Of a stretch of 24,609 nt of DNA, positions 5,803-13,870 are shown one piece after another; position 1 is the first letter of the stretch; each line of letters opens with the position of its first letter. The position numbers and the translations under genes are program-made. Source of the DNA: a virus. Under the pieces are notes generated by a model. The model was not told the DNA's origin, did no database searches, and saw only the letters and a list, made by a program, of their open reading frames with translations. The stretch is taken from the IMG/VR virus record IMGVR_UViG_3300006790_000107, positions 1 to 24,609 of that record. One strand, written 5' to 3'.

Positions 5803-6417
5803 ATGGCGAAGGTTGAAATCCAGTATGGTAACGAGCTTGCAAAGCTAGAGGATCAACATCTTCTGGTGATGCAAGCTGGCTACCCATCGTTTCAGCCACA
5901 GAAGATACGGCCCTTCCGCCAGTATATGACGGTTGATGGCACACCTGATGCTAGTAATGACATGAGTGTCGATGGGTCTGTTACTGAGCAGGAGTTCTGC
6001 GTATCTGCTAATGGGTTTGTGGACAGGTACATCACTAACATTTCAGTGATTGTTGCCTATGGCACCAGTGGTCAACCTTACGAGTGGGCAGACGGTACGC
6101 CACTGACCAACGGTGTTCGTCTATACTACACCTACCAGTTGGGCGAGATCGACATTCATGATGGGTTCAAGACCAATCAGGACTTGTTCCGTTTGTCTCA
6201 TTCGCAGATCGACAGCAGTTGGCAAGTCAACGGTGTGAATGCCAACAATGACTTCGGCTACTTCATCACCATCGATCTTGAGAGTTTCATGCCTCCGTAT
6301 GGTGTGAAGTTGGATAAAGGTAGTTCTCAGAAGTTGGCCTTTACGATCAGGGATAACGTCGGCCTCGCTGCCGATACCTTCAACGCAATCGCTTATGGAT
6401 TTGATAGGTTTGAATGA
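5803..6417 (+). CDS. probable virion protein
   Basis: The product is 204 residues, with no signal peptide, membrane segment or enzyme motif. The sequence is rich in aromatic and beta-favouring residues (YITNISVIVAYG, VRLYYTYQLGEID, FGYFITIDLESF), consistent with a structural protein. It follows the previous stop by two bases and overlaps the portal start as ATGA. With the two genes before it, it forms a group of three beta-rich proteins between terminase and portal. Decoration or neck functions are possible. I do not recognise a family. Confidence 0.7.
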   Translation: MAKVEIQYGNELAKLEDQHLLVMQAGYPSFQPQKIRPFRQYMTVDGTPDASNDMSVDGSVTEQEFCVSANGFVDRYITNISVIVAYGTSGQPYEWADGTPLTNGVRLYYTYQLGEIDIHDGFKTNQDLFRLSHSQIDSSWQVNGVNANNDFGYFITIDLESFMPPYGVKLDKGSSQKLAFTIRDNVGLAADTFNAIAYGFDRFE

Positions 6418-8009
6418 TGGACGCTGAGAAGTACATAGCGCGGCAAGAGGCCTTAGAGGCAGAGCGCCGAAACTGGGATTACCATTGGCAAGAGATTGCC
6501 GAGGTGGTCTTCCCGCGTCGAGGCGACTTCATTAACAGCGTGGTGAAGGGTGAGAAGAAGAACACCAAGGTGGTGGACTCCACTGCGGTCATCGCCAACG
6601 AGCTTCTCGGCGCCGGTCTTCATGGGATGCTGACTAACCCGTCCTCCAAGTGGTTCAAGCTTCGCCTCACCGACGTGCGCCTGATGAAGGAGGATAGCGT
6701 CCTTGGATGGCTGGAGGAGGTTGAGCGCATCATCTATATGGCGCTGAATTCCCCCAAGGCATCCTTCTCCTCCCACATGCATGAACTCTACCTTGATATG
6801 ACCGCTTTTGGCACGGGTGTGATGTTTATCGGTGAGGACCCGGACGACGGCGACCTGCTATTCTCGACCAAGCACCTGAAGGAGTGTTACCTCGCGGAGG
6901 ACATGCAGGGGTTCATCGATACGGTGTACCGGAAGTTCCAGTACACGGCCCGCCAGATCGTCCAGCGGTGGGGCATCGACAAGTGTGGTAAGGATGTTCG
7001 GGAGGCATATGAAAAGGGTGAGTATGATAAACAGTTTGAGATTATCCACTGCGTTCAGCCGCGGCGTGACCGCGATCCAAATTCAATGGCTCGCGAGCAG
7101 ATGCCGTTTGCGTCTGTTTACATGCTCCCTGAAGGAAAGCATGTCATCGATGAGGGCGGATTTGAAGAGATGCCTTATGTCGCGCCTCGTTGGGCTAAAG
7201 TATCCGGCGAGACTTATGGGCGTGGGCCGGGTGTTTCATGCCTCCCTGACATCAAGATGCTACAGGAAATGGCTAAGACTGTCCTCAAGGCAGCGCAGAA
7301 AGTCGTTGATCCTCCGCTCCTCGTCCCAGATGACGGCGCACTCAATCCTGTTAGAACGGTCCCAGGCGGACTGAACTTTCGTCGGTCAGGCGCGGACCCT
7401 ATTCAGCCCCTGCAGACTGGCGGGAATATCCCCATTGGCATGGAGATGCTTCTGGATGTCCGTGAGCGCATCCGTGCCGGGTTCTACATTGATCAGCTTC
7501 AGCTTCAACAAGGCCCCCAGATGACTGCGACGGAAGTCCTGCAGCGTCAGGAGGAGAAGCTCCGCTTGATGGGTCCTGTTCTTGGACGCTTACAAACAGA
7601 ACTGCTTGGCCCAATGGTCGAGCGCGTATTTAACCTGCTCAATCGTCGCGGGAAGTTCCCGCCGGCTCCCCAGATCCTTGATGGTGCCGACTACGACATT
7701 GAGTATGTATCGCCGCTTGCACGAGCGCAGCGGCAAACGGATGCTAACGGCTTGCTGCGTGTGTTTGAGATCGCAAGCCCCATCATCCAAATGCAACCCG
7801 AATCTGCCCAGATTGTTAACGGAGAGGACACGATCCGCTGGCTTGGAGACTTGTTTGGTACGCCCAACTCGTTGTTCAAGTCGGAGGAGGAAATGGCGCA
7901 GATCAGGCAACAGCAGGCTGAACAGCAGCAAATGATGCAGTTGCAAGAAGGGTTGTCTGCCGCGGGTCAAGGCGCGGATGTCCTTTCAAAACTCACTCAA
8001 GGTGGATGA
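6414..8009 (+). CDS. portal (head-tail connector) protein
   Basis: The 531-residue product is close to T7 gp8 (536). The N-terminal segment (RRNWDYHWQEIAEVVFPRRG, about 16-35), then STAVIANELLGAGLHGMLTN and SSKWFKLRL, is characteristic of the bacteriophage head-to-tail connecting protein family (PF12236). The family forms the 12-subunit ring at one capsid vertex through which DNA passes. The C-terminus (about 498-515) is glutamine-rich, as in many portals, and may form the barrel or a flexible tail. ATG 6414 overlaps the previous stop; ATG 6417 is an equally possible start. The following genes, scaffold and capsid, confirm the context. Confidence 0.95.
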   Translation: MMDAEKYIARQEALEAERRNWDYHWQEIAEVVFPRRGDFINSVVKGEKKNTKVVDSTAVIANELLGAGLHGMLTNPSSKWFKLRLTDVRLMKEDSVLGWLEEVERIIYMALNSPKASFSSHMHELYLDMTAFGTGVMFIGEDPDDGDLLFSTKHLKECYLAEDMQGFIDTVYRKFQYTARQIVQRWGIDKCGKDVREAYEKGEYDKQFEIIHCVQPRRDRDPNSMAREQMPFASVYMLPEGKHVIDEGGFEEMPYVAPRWAKVSGETYGRGPGVSCLPDIKMLQEMAKTVLKAAQKVVDPPLLVPDDGALNPVRTVPGGLNFRRSGADPIQPLQTGGNIPIGMEMLLDVRERIRAGFYIDQLQLQQGPQMTATEVLQRQEEKLRLMGPVLGRLQTELLGPMVERVFNLLNRRGKFPPAPQILDGADYDIEYVSPLARAQRQTDANGLLRVFEIASPIIQMQPESAQIVNGEDTIRWLGDLFGTPNSLFKSEEEMAQIRQQQAEQQQMMQLQEGLSAAGQGADVLSKLTQGG

Positions 8010-8254
8010 CAAGCCAGAAAATAGCTCAACGGGCTAGAGACTATTCCATAGCATTCAGCACAGACGAAGGGCAGCGGGTCTTGAACGACATCGTTGTCAG
8101 TTGCTTTGTGCTGGATTCCACGATGGGATCGACGCCCCAGGAGACTGCATTTAATGAGGGAATGCGGAACGCTGCTCTACGCATCATGTCCATCCTTCAT
8201 TACTCACCCCAAGACTTCATCAATTTACCAGAGAAGGTGGAAGACAATGTCTGA
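8006..8254 (+). CDS. Bbp19-like small phage protein
   Basis: The product is 82 residues. It reads FSTDEGQRVLNDIVVSCFVL near 17-36, then a T-P-Q-x-T-x-F-N-E-G-x-R segment and RIMSILHYS. This matches the pattern of Bbp19-type proteins named from Bordetella phage BPP-1, which usually lie between portal and scaffold or capsid genes in podophages. Function is not established. ATG 8006 overlaps the portal stop as ATGA and has AAGG and GG just upstream (about 8000-8005). The end overlaps the scaffold gene by 8 bases. Confidence 0.8.
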   Translation: MTSQKIAQRARDYSIAFSTDEGQRVLNDIVVSCFVLDSTMGSTPQETAFNEGMRNAALRIMSILHYSPQDFINLPEKVEDNV

Positions 8255-9080
8255 AGAAGCTGTTCAAGAAGAAGCGCCGGAAGCCCCGGCACCTGTGGAA
8301 GCCGTTAACGACGACTGGAAAGCCGGCCTGCCGGAAGACCTACGTGATAACCCCAACCTGGGTAAATTCTCGTCGGTTGAGTCCTTGGCGAAGAGCTACA
8401 TCAACGCCTCGTCCATGTTGGGCCAGGATAAGCTCGTCATGCCGAAAAGCGACGAGGAGTGGGGCGACTTCTACAATAAGATCGGCCGGCCAGAAGAGGC
8501 TGCCGGGTATGAGTTCGACGCCGTTGAACTGCCGGAAGGAACCCCGTTCGACGAGGGAATGCTCGACCAATTCAAGGAGGTCGCACATACCGCGGGCCTC
8601 ACGTCCACCCAGGCTAATGCCCTCCAGAAATGGTACATGGAACAGACCGGGCAGCAGTTTGAGGGCATGGTCCGAAACGCCGAGGACGAAATGGCGAACG
8701 CCCAGTCGGCTCTCCGCACTGAGTGGGGTAACGCCTACGACCAGAAGCTCAATCAGGCTATGCGGGCGATTCGCGAATTCGGCGGCGATGCTCTGGCGGA
8801 AGAACTCGATTCCAGCGGTCTCGGCAACAATGTGGAGATCGTAAAGGCTTTCGCACAGGCCGGCGAGAAGATCATGGGCGATACTACGCTTGAGGGCGAG
8901 AACGAGAATGCTCGCACCCCGGCGCAGTTGAAGGCCGAGATTGCCAAGATCCAGAGTGACCCCTCCTTCTATGACGCGGATAACCTGGAGCGGCCGGTGA
9001 TGGTGCAAAAGATGCAGCGTCTGATGGAGGAACTTCACGGAAAGGATGTGATCGGTGAGTACACCATTGGACGTATCTAA
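8247..9080 (+). CDS. capsid scaffold (assembly) protein
   Basis: The product is 277 residues, acidic and mostly helical. It has an N-terminal Glu/Ala/Pro-rich stretch (EEAVQEEAPEAPAPVEAV), and then WKAGLPEDLRDNPNLGKFSS near 25-45, a hallmark of phage scaffold or capsid-assembly proteins of T7-like phages. The charged C-terminal helices would contact the capsid. The protein guides shell assembly and is lost before or during packaging. ATG 8247 is preferred over start codons further upstream because of AAGGTGG at 8234-8240. The last 26 bases overlap a small gene that starts at GTG 9055. Confidence 0.92.
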   Translation: MSEEAVQEEAPEAPAPVEAVNDDWKAGLPEDLRDNPNLGKFSSVESLAKSYINASSMLGQDKLVMPKSDEEWGDFYNKIGRPEEAAGYEFDAVELPEGTPFDEGMLDQFKEVAHTAGLTSTQANALQKWYMEQTGQQFEGMVRNAEDEMANAQSALRTEWGNAYDQKLNQAMRAIREFGGDALAEELDSSGLGNNVEIVKAFAQAGEKIMGDTTLEGENENARTPAQLKAEIAKIQSDPSFYDADNLERPVMVQKMQRLMEELHGKDVIGEYTIGRI

Positions 9081-9258
9081 TCTGCGTATGCGGGCGATCG
9101 AAGTGGTCGCCCGTAACGCAACCTCAAATGAGTGGCGGGATGTTGACATTCTAATCGAAAAAGCTAGAATGATCTCAGACTTTTGCATGGACGCCCGGAC
9201 ACGGCCCCCTATCGACAAGCGGACCCCCGGAACTCCGAAAAAAGTCAAGAAAGTCTGA
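9055..9258 (+). CDS. small helical protein nested at scaffold 3' end
   Basis: The product is 67 residues, starting at GTG 9055 with AAAGGA (9041-9046) 8 bases upstream. The middle (MRAIEVVARNATSNEWRDVD then ILIEKARMIS) looks helical and the end is basic (TPKKVKKV). It overlaps the scaffold gene by 26 bases and is followed by 133 non-coding bases before the capsid gene. ATG 9088 is an alternative start. I recognise no family. The good ribosome binding site and its place within the head module favour a real gene. Confidence 0.55.
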   Translation: MSTPLDVSNLRMRAIEVVARNATSNEWRDVDILIEKARMISDFCMDARTRPPIDKRTPGTPKKVKKV

Positions 9259-9310
9259 GATAACGACTCTTGTCGCCTTAGCGCCTTTAGTCTCGCATCA
9301 GATTAGGCCG

Positions 9311-9357
9311 GGTTACCGATAACCTAAGACAGCGGGTATCGCCGCCCCCACGGGGGC
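9311..9357. promoter_or_regulatory. two small inverted repeats upstream of capsid gene
   Basis: GGTTA-CCGA-TAACC (9311-9324) and GCCCC-CACG-GGGGC (9344-9357) are both five-base stems with four-base loops, in the 133-base gap before the capsid gene. Neither is followed by a T run, so they are not classic terminators. They could slow decay of the capsid mRNA, mark a processing site, or bind a regulator. No good promoter was found here. Confidence 0.4.
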
Positions 9358-9391
9358 ATGTGTAACTTGGTTTAACAGATGGAGGGACAAG

Positions 9392-10276
9392 ATGTCCGTT
9401 CAAATTACCACCGCATTCGTTGAGCAGTATAGCGCCAACGTCATGCATCTTTCGCAGCAGAAGGGTTCGCGTTTGCGCCCGACTGTTGATGTCGAATCGG
9501 TGACCGGCAAGAATGCTTTCTTTGAGCAGATCGGTTCCGTTGCTGCGCGTAAGCGCCCGTCCCGTCATGCGGATACCCCGCAGATGGACACTCCCCACGC
9601 TCGTCGGCGTGTCTCCCTGGTCGATTATGACTGGGCTGACCTGATCGACAACGAAGATCGTGTGCGGATGCTCATTGACCCCACGTCCCCCTACGCGCAG
9701 GCTGCCGCTTTCGCTATGGGCCGTGCTATCGATGAAGCGATTGTTGAAGCTGCCGACGGCACTGCCTACACGGGCGTTGACGGTTCCACTTCGACGGCAT
9801 ACGACACGGCGAACACCGTTGACGTGCAGGTTGGCGTTTCGCCGGCTGCCGACACGGGCCTGAACGTTGAGAAGCTCCGCGCCGCTAAGGAAATTCTCGA
9901 CGCCAATGAAGTGAACCCCGACGATCCTCGTTTCGTCATCCTGAACGCCAAACAGCTTCGCAATCTGCTGGCGGAAACCGAAATCACGTCGAGCGACTAC
10001 AACGTGGTTAAGGCCCTCGTCCAGGGTGAAGTCAACACGTTCATGGGTTTCAACTTCGTTCGCACCGAGTTGATCGGCACCGACGCCAACAGCGACGACA
10101 AAGTCTTGTTCTTCGCCAAGTCGGGCATCAAGCTCGCCGTGGGCATGAACCCGACGGCGCGTATCTCGGAGCGGGCTGACAAGAACCATGCTACCCAGGT
10201 TTTCTACTCCATGTGCATCGGGGCGACCCGCATGGAAGAGAAAAAGGTTGGGTACATTGAATGTGACCCGAGCTAA
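9392..10276 (+). CDS. major capsid protein (HK97-fold type)
   Basis: The product is 294 residues. The sequence matches the phage capsid family found with T7-like and BPP-1-like modules: MSVQITTAFVEQYSANVMHL, then SVTGKNAFFEQIGSVAARKR, then DTPHARRRVSLVDYDWADLI (67-86) and PTSPYAQAAAFAMGRAIDEA. It should adopt the HK97 fold and build the icosahedral shell. ATG 9392 has an excellent site, GGAGGG (9381-9386), 5 bases away, fitting the need for high expression. The 133-base leader holds two small hairpins. It is followed after 13 bases by a probable decoration protein. Confidence 0.94.
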   Translation: MSVQITTAFVEQYSANVMHLSQQKGSRLRPTVDVESVTGKNAFFEQIGSVAARKRPSRHADTPQMDTPHARRRVSLVDYDWADLIDNEDRVRMLIDPTSPYAQAAAFAMGRAIDEAIVEAADGTAYTGVDGSTSTAYDTANTVDVQVGVSPAADTGLNVEKLRAAKEILDANEVNPDDPRFVILNAKQLRNLLAETEITSSDYNVVKALVQGEVNTFMGFNFVRTELIGTDANSDDKVLFFAKSGIKLAVGMNPTARISERADKNHATQVFYSMCIGATRMEEKKVGYIECDPS

Positions 10277-10289
10277 GGAGGCTTGAACC

Positions 10290-10796
10290 ATGACGACCAA
10301 AGATAGTGACATCGTCACCAACTATCAGGCGACCCCGCCCGTAGCTAACCCCGCCCACCAGTTGGCCGGTGTGAAGCGAGTGGCACAGGGTACGATGGAA
10401 ATGGCGACCGGCGATCTTGACGATAACGACATCGTCATGCTGGCCCCCGTCCCGTCGAACGCCTCCATCACGTCGATCCAAATCGCTACGGACGACCTCG
10501 ACAGCAACGGTACGCCGCTTCTGGCTTGGAACATCGGCCTGTACGACAAGGACGAGGTGGTCATCGATGAAGACTGCTACGCCACGGCCATTACGGCCGG
10601 TCAGGCGGCCACGGCCTTCACCGAGTATCGCTGGGAAGTCGCTGACATCAACACCACGGGCCAGATGGTCTGGGAAGATGGCGGCTTGTCTGCGGACTCC
10701 GGTGAGATCGTCTACGTTGCCCTGACGGCCTCTGCCGCCGCGGCGACTGCGGCTGCCGGTACTCTCTCGTACAAGATTGAGTACGTGGTCAACTAA
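10290..10796 (+). CDS. probable capsid-associated (decoration) protein
   Basis: The product is 168 residues. It is acidic and beta-rich: VKRVAQGTMEMATGDLDDND, then PSNASITSIQIATDDLDSNG, LLAWNIGLYDKDEVVI and ILSYKIEY-like strands at the end (actual GTLSYKIEYVVN). A strong site, AAGGAGG (10275-10281), lies 8 bases before the ATG, as good as that of the capsid gene, suggesting similar abundance. Its position directly after the capsid gene and before a terminator-like hairpin suggests a cement or decoration protein. No specific family is recognised. Confidence 0.72.
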   Translation: MTTKDSDIVTNYQATPPVANPAHQLAGVKRVAQGTMEMATGDLDDNDIVMLAPVPSNASITSIQIATDDLDSNGTPLLAWNIGLYDKDEVVIDEDCYATAITAGQAATAFTEYRWEVADINTTGQMVWEDGGLSADSGEIVYVALTASAAAATAAAGTLSYKIEYVVN

Positions 10797-10803
10797 GGAT
10801 TGC

Positions 10804-10833
10804 GGGGAGGGTTTCGGCCCTCCCCCCATCTTT
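10804..10833 (+). terminator. GC-rich hairpin after capsid genes
   Basis: GGGGAGGG (10804-10811) pairs perfectly with CCCTCCCC (10818-10825) around the loop TTTCGG. The stem is followed by CC and then ATCTTT, a poor U tract. The 8-base all-paired stem is strong enough for partial rho-independent termination or mRNA 3'-end protection. It lies between the capsid/decoration genes and tail tubular A, where T7 has T-phi. Confidence 0.65.
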
Positions 10834-10846
10834 CCTGGAGGCGTGA

Positions 10847-11428
10847 ATGGCATCAGAAGTCCAGATATGCAACCTTGCCTTATCCAAGGTTGGCGACGAG
10901 CAAATCACCTCTCTGACTGAGAATAAGAAAGCTGCCCGGCTCTGCAATCTAGTGTATGAGCCGCTTCGTGATTCTGTACTGCGGGCGCATTTCTGGAACT
11001 TCGCCGTGGAGCGGGTGGCACTTGCTAAAAGCACAGACACGCCAGCTTATGAGTACAGCGCGAAGTTTGCCCTGCCGACTGACTTCCTCCGACTGATCGA
11101 CACGAACCTCTTGGACACGGAGACCTTCAAGGTGGAGGGGTTGTTTGTCCTCGCGAACTCCGACACGGTCAGCATTCGTTACGTCAAGCGGGTGGAGGAC
11201 CCCAACCAATTCGATTGGCTGTTCATCGAGGCCCTCGCTGCGCGTATGGCGGCTGAGTTGGCTATCGCCCTGACGGACAATCGCGTCCTGTCGGTGGATC
11301 TGTTTAACCTATACTCAACGAAGATCATGGAGGCCCGGACGGCAGACGCACAAGAAGGCAGCCCAGATGACATCATTTCCGACACTTGGCTGAACTCTCG
11401 ACTGCTTTACGTCAATCCGGTTGACTAA
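10847..11428 (+). CDS. tail tubular protein A (T7 gp11-like)
   Basis: The product is 193 residues, nearly the length of T7 gp11 (196). The opening (SEVQICNLALSKVGDEQITS, 3-22), then ARLCNLVYEPLRDSVLRAHF and WNFAVERVAL, is the standard signature of the family. It forms the ring linking the portal to the tail nozzle. GGAGG (10837-10841) lies 5 bases before the ATG. The stop overlaps the start of tail tubular B as TAATG, matching the order of T7 genes 11 and 12. Confidence 0.95.
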   Translation: MASEVQICNLALSKVGDEQITSLTENKKAARLCNLVYEPLRDSVLRAHFWNFAVERVALAKSTDTPAYEYSAKFALPTDFLRLIDTNLLDTETFKVEGLFVLANSDTVSIRYVKRVEDPNQFDWLFIEALAARMAAELAIALTDNRVLSVDLFNLYSTKIMEARTADAQEGSPDDIISDTWLNSRLLYVNPVD

Positions 11429-13866
11429 TGCCTACAGCCGCAGTCCCCTTAACCAACTTCACTGCCGGCGAGTTAAGTCCCCTTCTGGAGGCTAGGGTTG
11501 ATCTAGCCCAGTACGCCAATGGTTGTAGGACGGTCAGCAACTTCCTGCTGCATCCCCAGGGTGGGGTATACCGTCGCGGCGGGACAGAATACATTGCCGG
11601 CGTTAAGACCAACTCCAAAAAGGTACGCTTGGTCCCGTTTGAGTTTTCCATCTCGCAGGCATACGTCCTGGAGTTCGGTGAGAACTACATCCGGTTCTAC
11701 GCCAATCAGGCCCAGGTGGTCTCAGGGTCTCCGTCTGCCGCGGTAGAGGTTGTCACGACCTACGCCGAGAGTGAGTTGTTCGACCTTCAGTTCGCGCAGT
11801 CAGCGGACATCTTATATATCACGCACCCCAATCACGAACCCGCCCAACTGACCAGGACGGCAGCCACGACCTTCTCGCTGTCGGATGTTGCGTTTGAGGA
11901 CGGTCCATATCTGGACGAGAACATTGAGAATACTACGCTTACGCCTAGCGCCACAACTGGGACCATCACTATCACGGCGTCTGCAACGACGGGCATCAAC
12001 GGCGGCGACGGTTTTCAAAGCACGGATGTCGGCCGAATTGTGCGCATCGGTCATGTGGCATCTGCTTGGGCTGCCTCTACTTCTTATAGTGTTGGTGATG
12101 TCGTTCGCAATAATGACAATATTTACGAGTGTATTCGGGCTGGCACGTCGGCTGGGTCTGGGGGGCCGGACGGTGAGGGCGACTCCATCGTTGACAACGG
12201 GGTCACCTGGAAGTTCATAGAGGACGGCGGCGTCCGTTGGGGGTATGCGGAGATCACTGCGATCACCTCAACTACGCTTGTAGATGCGACTGTCCAGAAG
12301 GACTTCGGCGGGACCTCGGCAGAGACTTCTTGGCGCCTGGGGGCATGGTACGGTGGAAGCTATCCTGGGTCTGTGGCGTTCTACGAACAGCGCCTATTCT
12401 TCGCCGGGTCCACCGACAACCCTCAAACCTTGTGGGGGTCTAAGAGTGGCGACTACACCAACTTCACGCCGGGGTCTCTTGATGATGATGGGGTGACGTA
12501 TACCATTGCGACAGATCAGGTTAACGCCATTCGGTGGCTTTCCCCTGGCAAGGTCCTGGCAGTTGGCACGGCCGGCGGCGAGTTCAAGGTTTCGGCCTCC
12601 ACCAATGAAGAGGCGCTGACGCCCACCAATGTTCGGGTTGTCCGAGAGACTTCTTATGGGTCTGCCAACATCCTGCCCCAGCGTGTGGGGGAAGTGGTAC
12701 TGTACACGCAGAGGGCCGGCAGGAAGATCCGCGAGTTTGTGTACCAGTTTGAGACTGACGGTTTCGTTTCCCCTGACCTGACGTTGTTGGCCGAGCATAT
12801 CTCCCGCACCGGCATTATTGAGATCGAATACCAACAGGAACCGGATAGCATCGTGTGGTGCGTCTTGACTGACGGGTCCTTGGCGGCGTTGACCTACCAA
12901 CGGGAGCAGAAGGTTATCGGGTGGCACAAGCATGTCCTGGGCGGGACTTCTGATGCTGCGGGAACTGCAAGTGTAGTTGAGAGCGTTGCCGTCATCCCTG
13001 GTTCCGAGGAAGACGAGGTCTGGGTTGCCGTCCAGCGGTACGTGAATGGCGGGACGGTGCGCTACATTGAGCGACTGAAAACCGGGCTGGATGATGCCGC
13101 CAGCAGTGAAACGGCGTTTTTTGTTGATAGCGGCCTGACCTTGGATACGTCATTTGATATTACGGGTGCCACGCAAGCTGACCCTGTGGTGGTGACTACG
13201 TCTTCCGCGCACGGATTATCCAACGGAGAGTATGTAGATATTCGCGGCGTTGCCGGCATGACGGAACTGAACGGAAACCGCTACATTGTGGCGAATGTCA
13301 CGTCCACCACGTTTGAGCTTCAGGACAAAACCAGCACCGACATCGATGGCACCGGATACACGGCATACATCTCCGGCGGGACTGTCAGGGAAGCGGTGAC
13401 GACAATCAGCGGCCTGTCCCACCTTGAGGGTGAGAGTGTGGACATTCTCGCAAATGGTGCGGTCCAGGCAGCGAAGACTGTCTCCAGCGGGTCCATCACT
13501 CTTGATACCAGGGCGTCCATTGTTCATGCCGGCCTTGGGTACACCTCCCAGCTTGAAACCCAGCGCATAGAGGGTGGATCTGCTGACGGGGTAGCGCAGG
13601 GTAAGATTAAGCGCATACACGAAGTTATTTTGAGGATGTATCGATCCCTTGGAATCGAGGTGGGGCGTCGGGACGGAGAGGTGGATGTCATCCCGTTCCG
13701 AGACAGTGCGGACGCTATGGACTCCGCACCGGCATTGTTCTCTGGGGACCTGAGAGTGGACTTTTCTGAGGGCTTTGACCGCAAGGGTACGGTATACTTC
13801 AGGCAGCAGCAACCGCTGCCATTAACAGTGCTGGGTGTGTTCGCGCACCTCAAGACGAACGGGTAA
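11428..13866 (+). CDS. tail tubular protein B / tail nozzle (T7 gp12-like)
   Basis: The product is 812 residues (T7 gp12 is 794). The N-terminus PLTNFTAGELSPLLEARVDL and GCRTVSNFLLHPQGGVYRRG, with PGSVAFYEQRLFFAGSTDNP near 311-330, are hallmarks of podophage nozzle proteins. Two extra modules are visible. About 212-250 reads SYSVGDVVRNNDNIYEC with a GTS-G-SGGP loop, like small carbohydrate-binding modules. About 585-652 (DPVVVTTSSAHGLSNGEYVD then IRGV) resembles the FCCH-type fold (PF16190) often noted in phage tail proteins; the name derives from an unrelated eukaryotic enzyme. The protein forms the distal tail tube and contacts the fibres. Confidence 0.94.
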   Translation: MPTAAVPLTNFTAGELSPLLEARVDLAQYANGCRTVSNFLLHPQGGVYRRGGTEYIAGVKTNSKKVRLVPFEFSISQAYVLEFGENYIRFYANQAQVVSGSPSAAVEVVTTYAESELFDLQFAQSADILYITHPNHEPAQLTRTAATTFSLSDVAFEDGPYLDENIENTTLTPSATTGTITITASATTGINGGDGFQSTDVGRIVRIGHVASAWAASTSYSVGDVVRNNDNIYECIRAGTSAGSGGPDGEGDSIVDNGVTWKFIEDGGVRWGYAEITAITSTTLVDATVQKDFGGTSAETSWRLGAWYGGSYPGSVAFYEQRLFFAGSTDNPQTLWGSKSGDYTNFTPGSLDDDGVTYTIATDQVNAIRWLSPGKVLAVGTAGGEFKVSASTNEEALTPTNVRVVRETSYGSANILPQRVGEVVLYTQRAGRKIREFVYQFETDGFVSPDLTLLAEHISRTGIIEIEYQQEPDSIVWCVLTDGSLAALTYQREQKVIGWHKHVLGGTSDAAGTASVVESVAVIPGSEEDEVWVAVQRYVNGGTVRYIERLKTGLDDAASSETAFFVDSGLTLDTSFDITGATQADPVVVTTSSAHGLSNGEYVDIRGVAGMTELNGNRYIVANVTSTTFELQDKTSTDIDGTGYTAYISGGTVREAVTTISGLSHLEGESVDILANGAVQAAKTVSSGSITLDTRASIVHAGLGYTSQLETQRIEGGSADGVAQGKIKRIHEVILRMYRSLGIEVGRRDGEVDVIPFRDSADAMDSAPALFSGDLRVDFSEGFDRKGTVYFRQQQPLPLTVLGVFAHLKTNG

Positions 13867-13870
13867 AGAT

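Noticed and set aside
8340-9248. Minus-strand open frame of 302 codons opposite the scaffold gene.
   Set aside because: No domain and no neighbouring minus-strand gene; a shadow of the scaffold gene.
9287-10321. Long minus-strand open frame (344 codons) opposite the capsid gene.
   Set aside because: It lies wholly against a certain capsid gene, has no recognisable domain, and reflects codon bias of the sense gene.
13180-13384. Ubiquitin-activating-enzyme-like FCCH segment read as a ubiquitin system.
   Set aside because: Only the small barrel-type module is present, inside a tail nozzle protein; there is no adenylation domain or ubiquitin-like gene.
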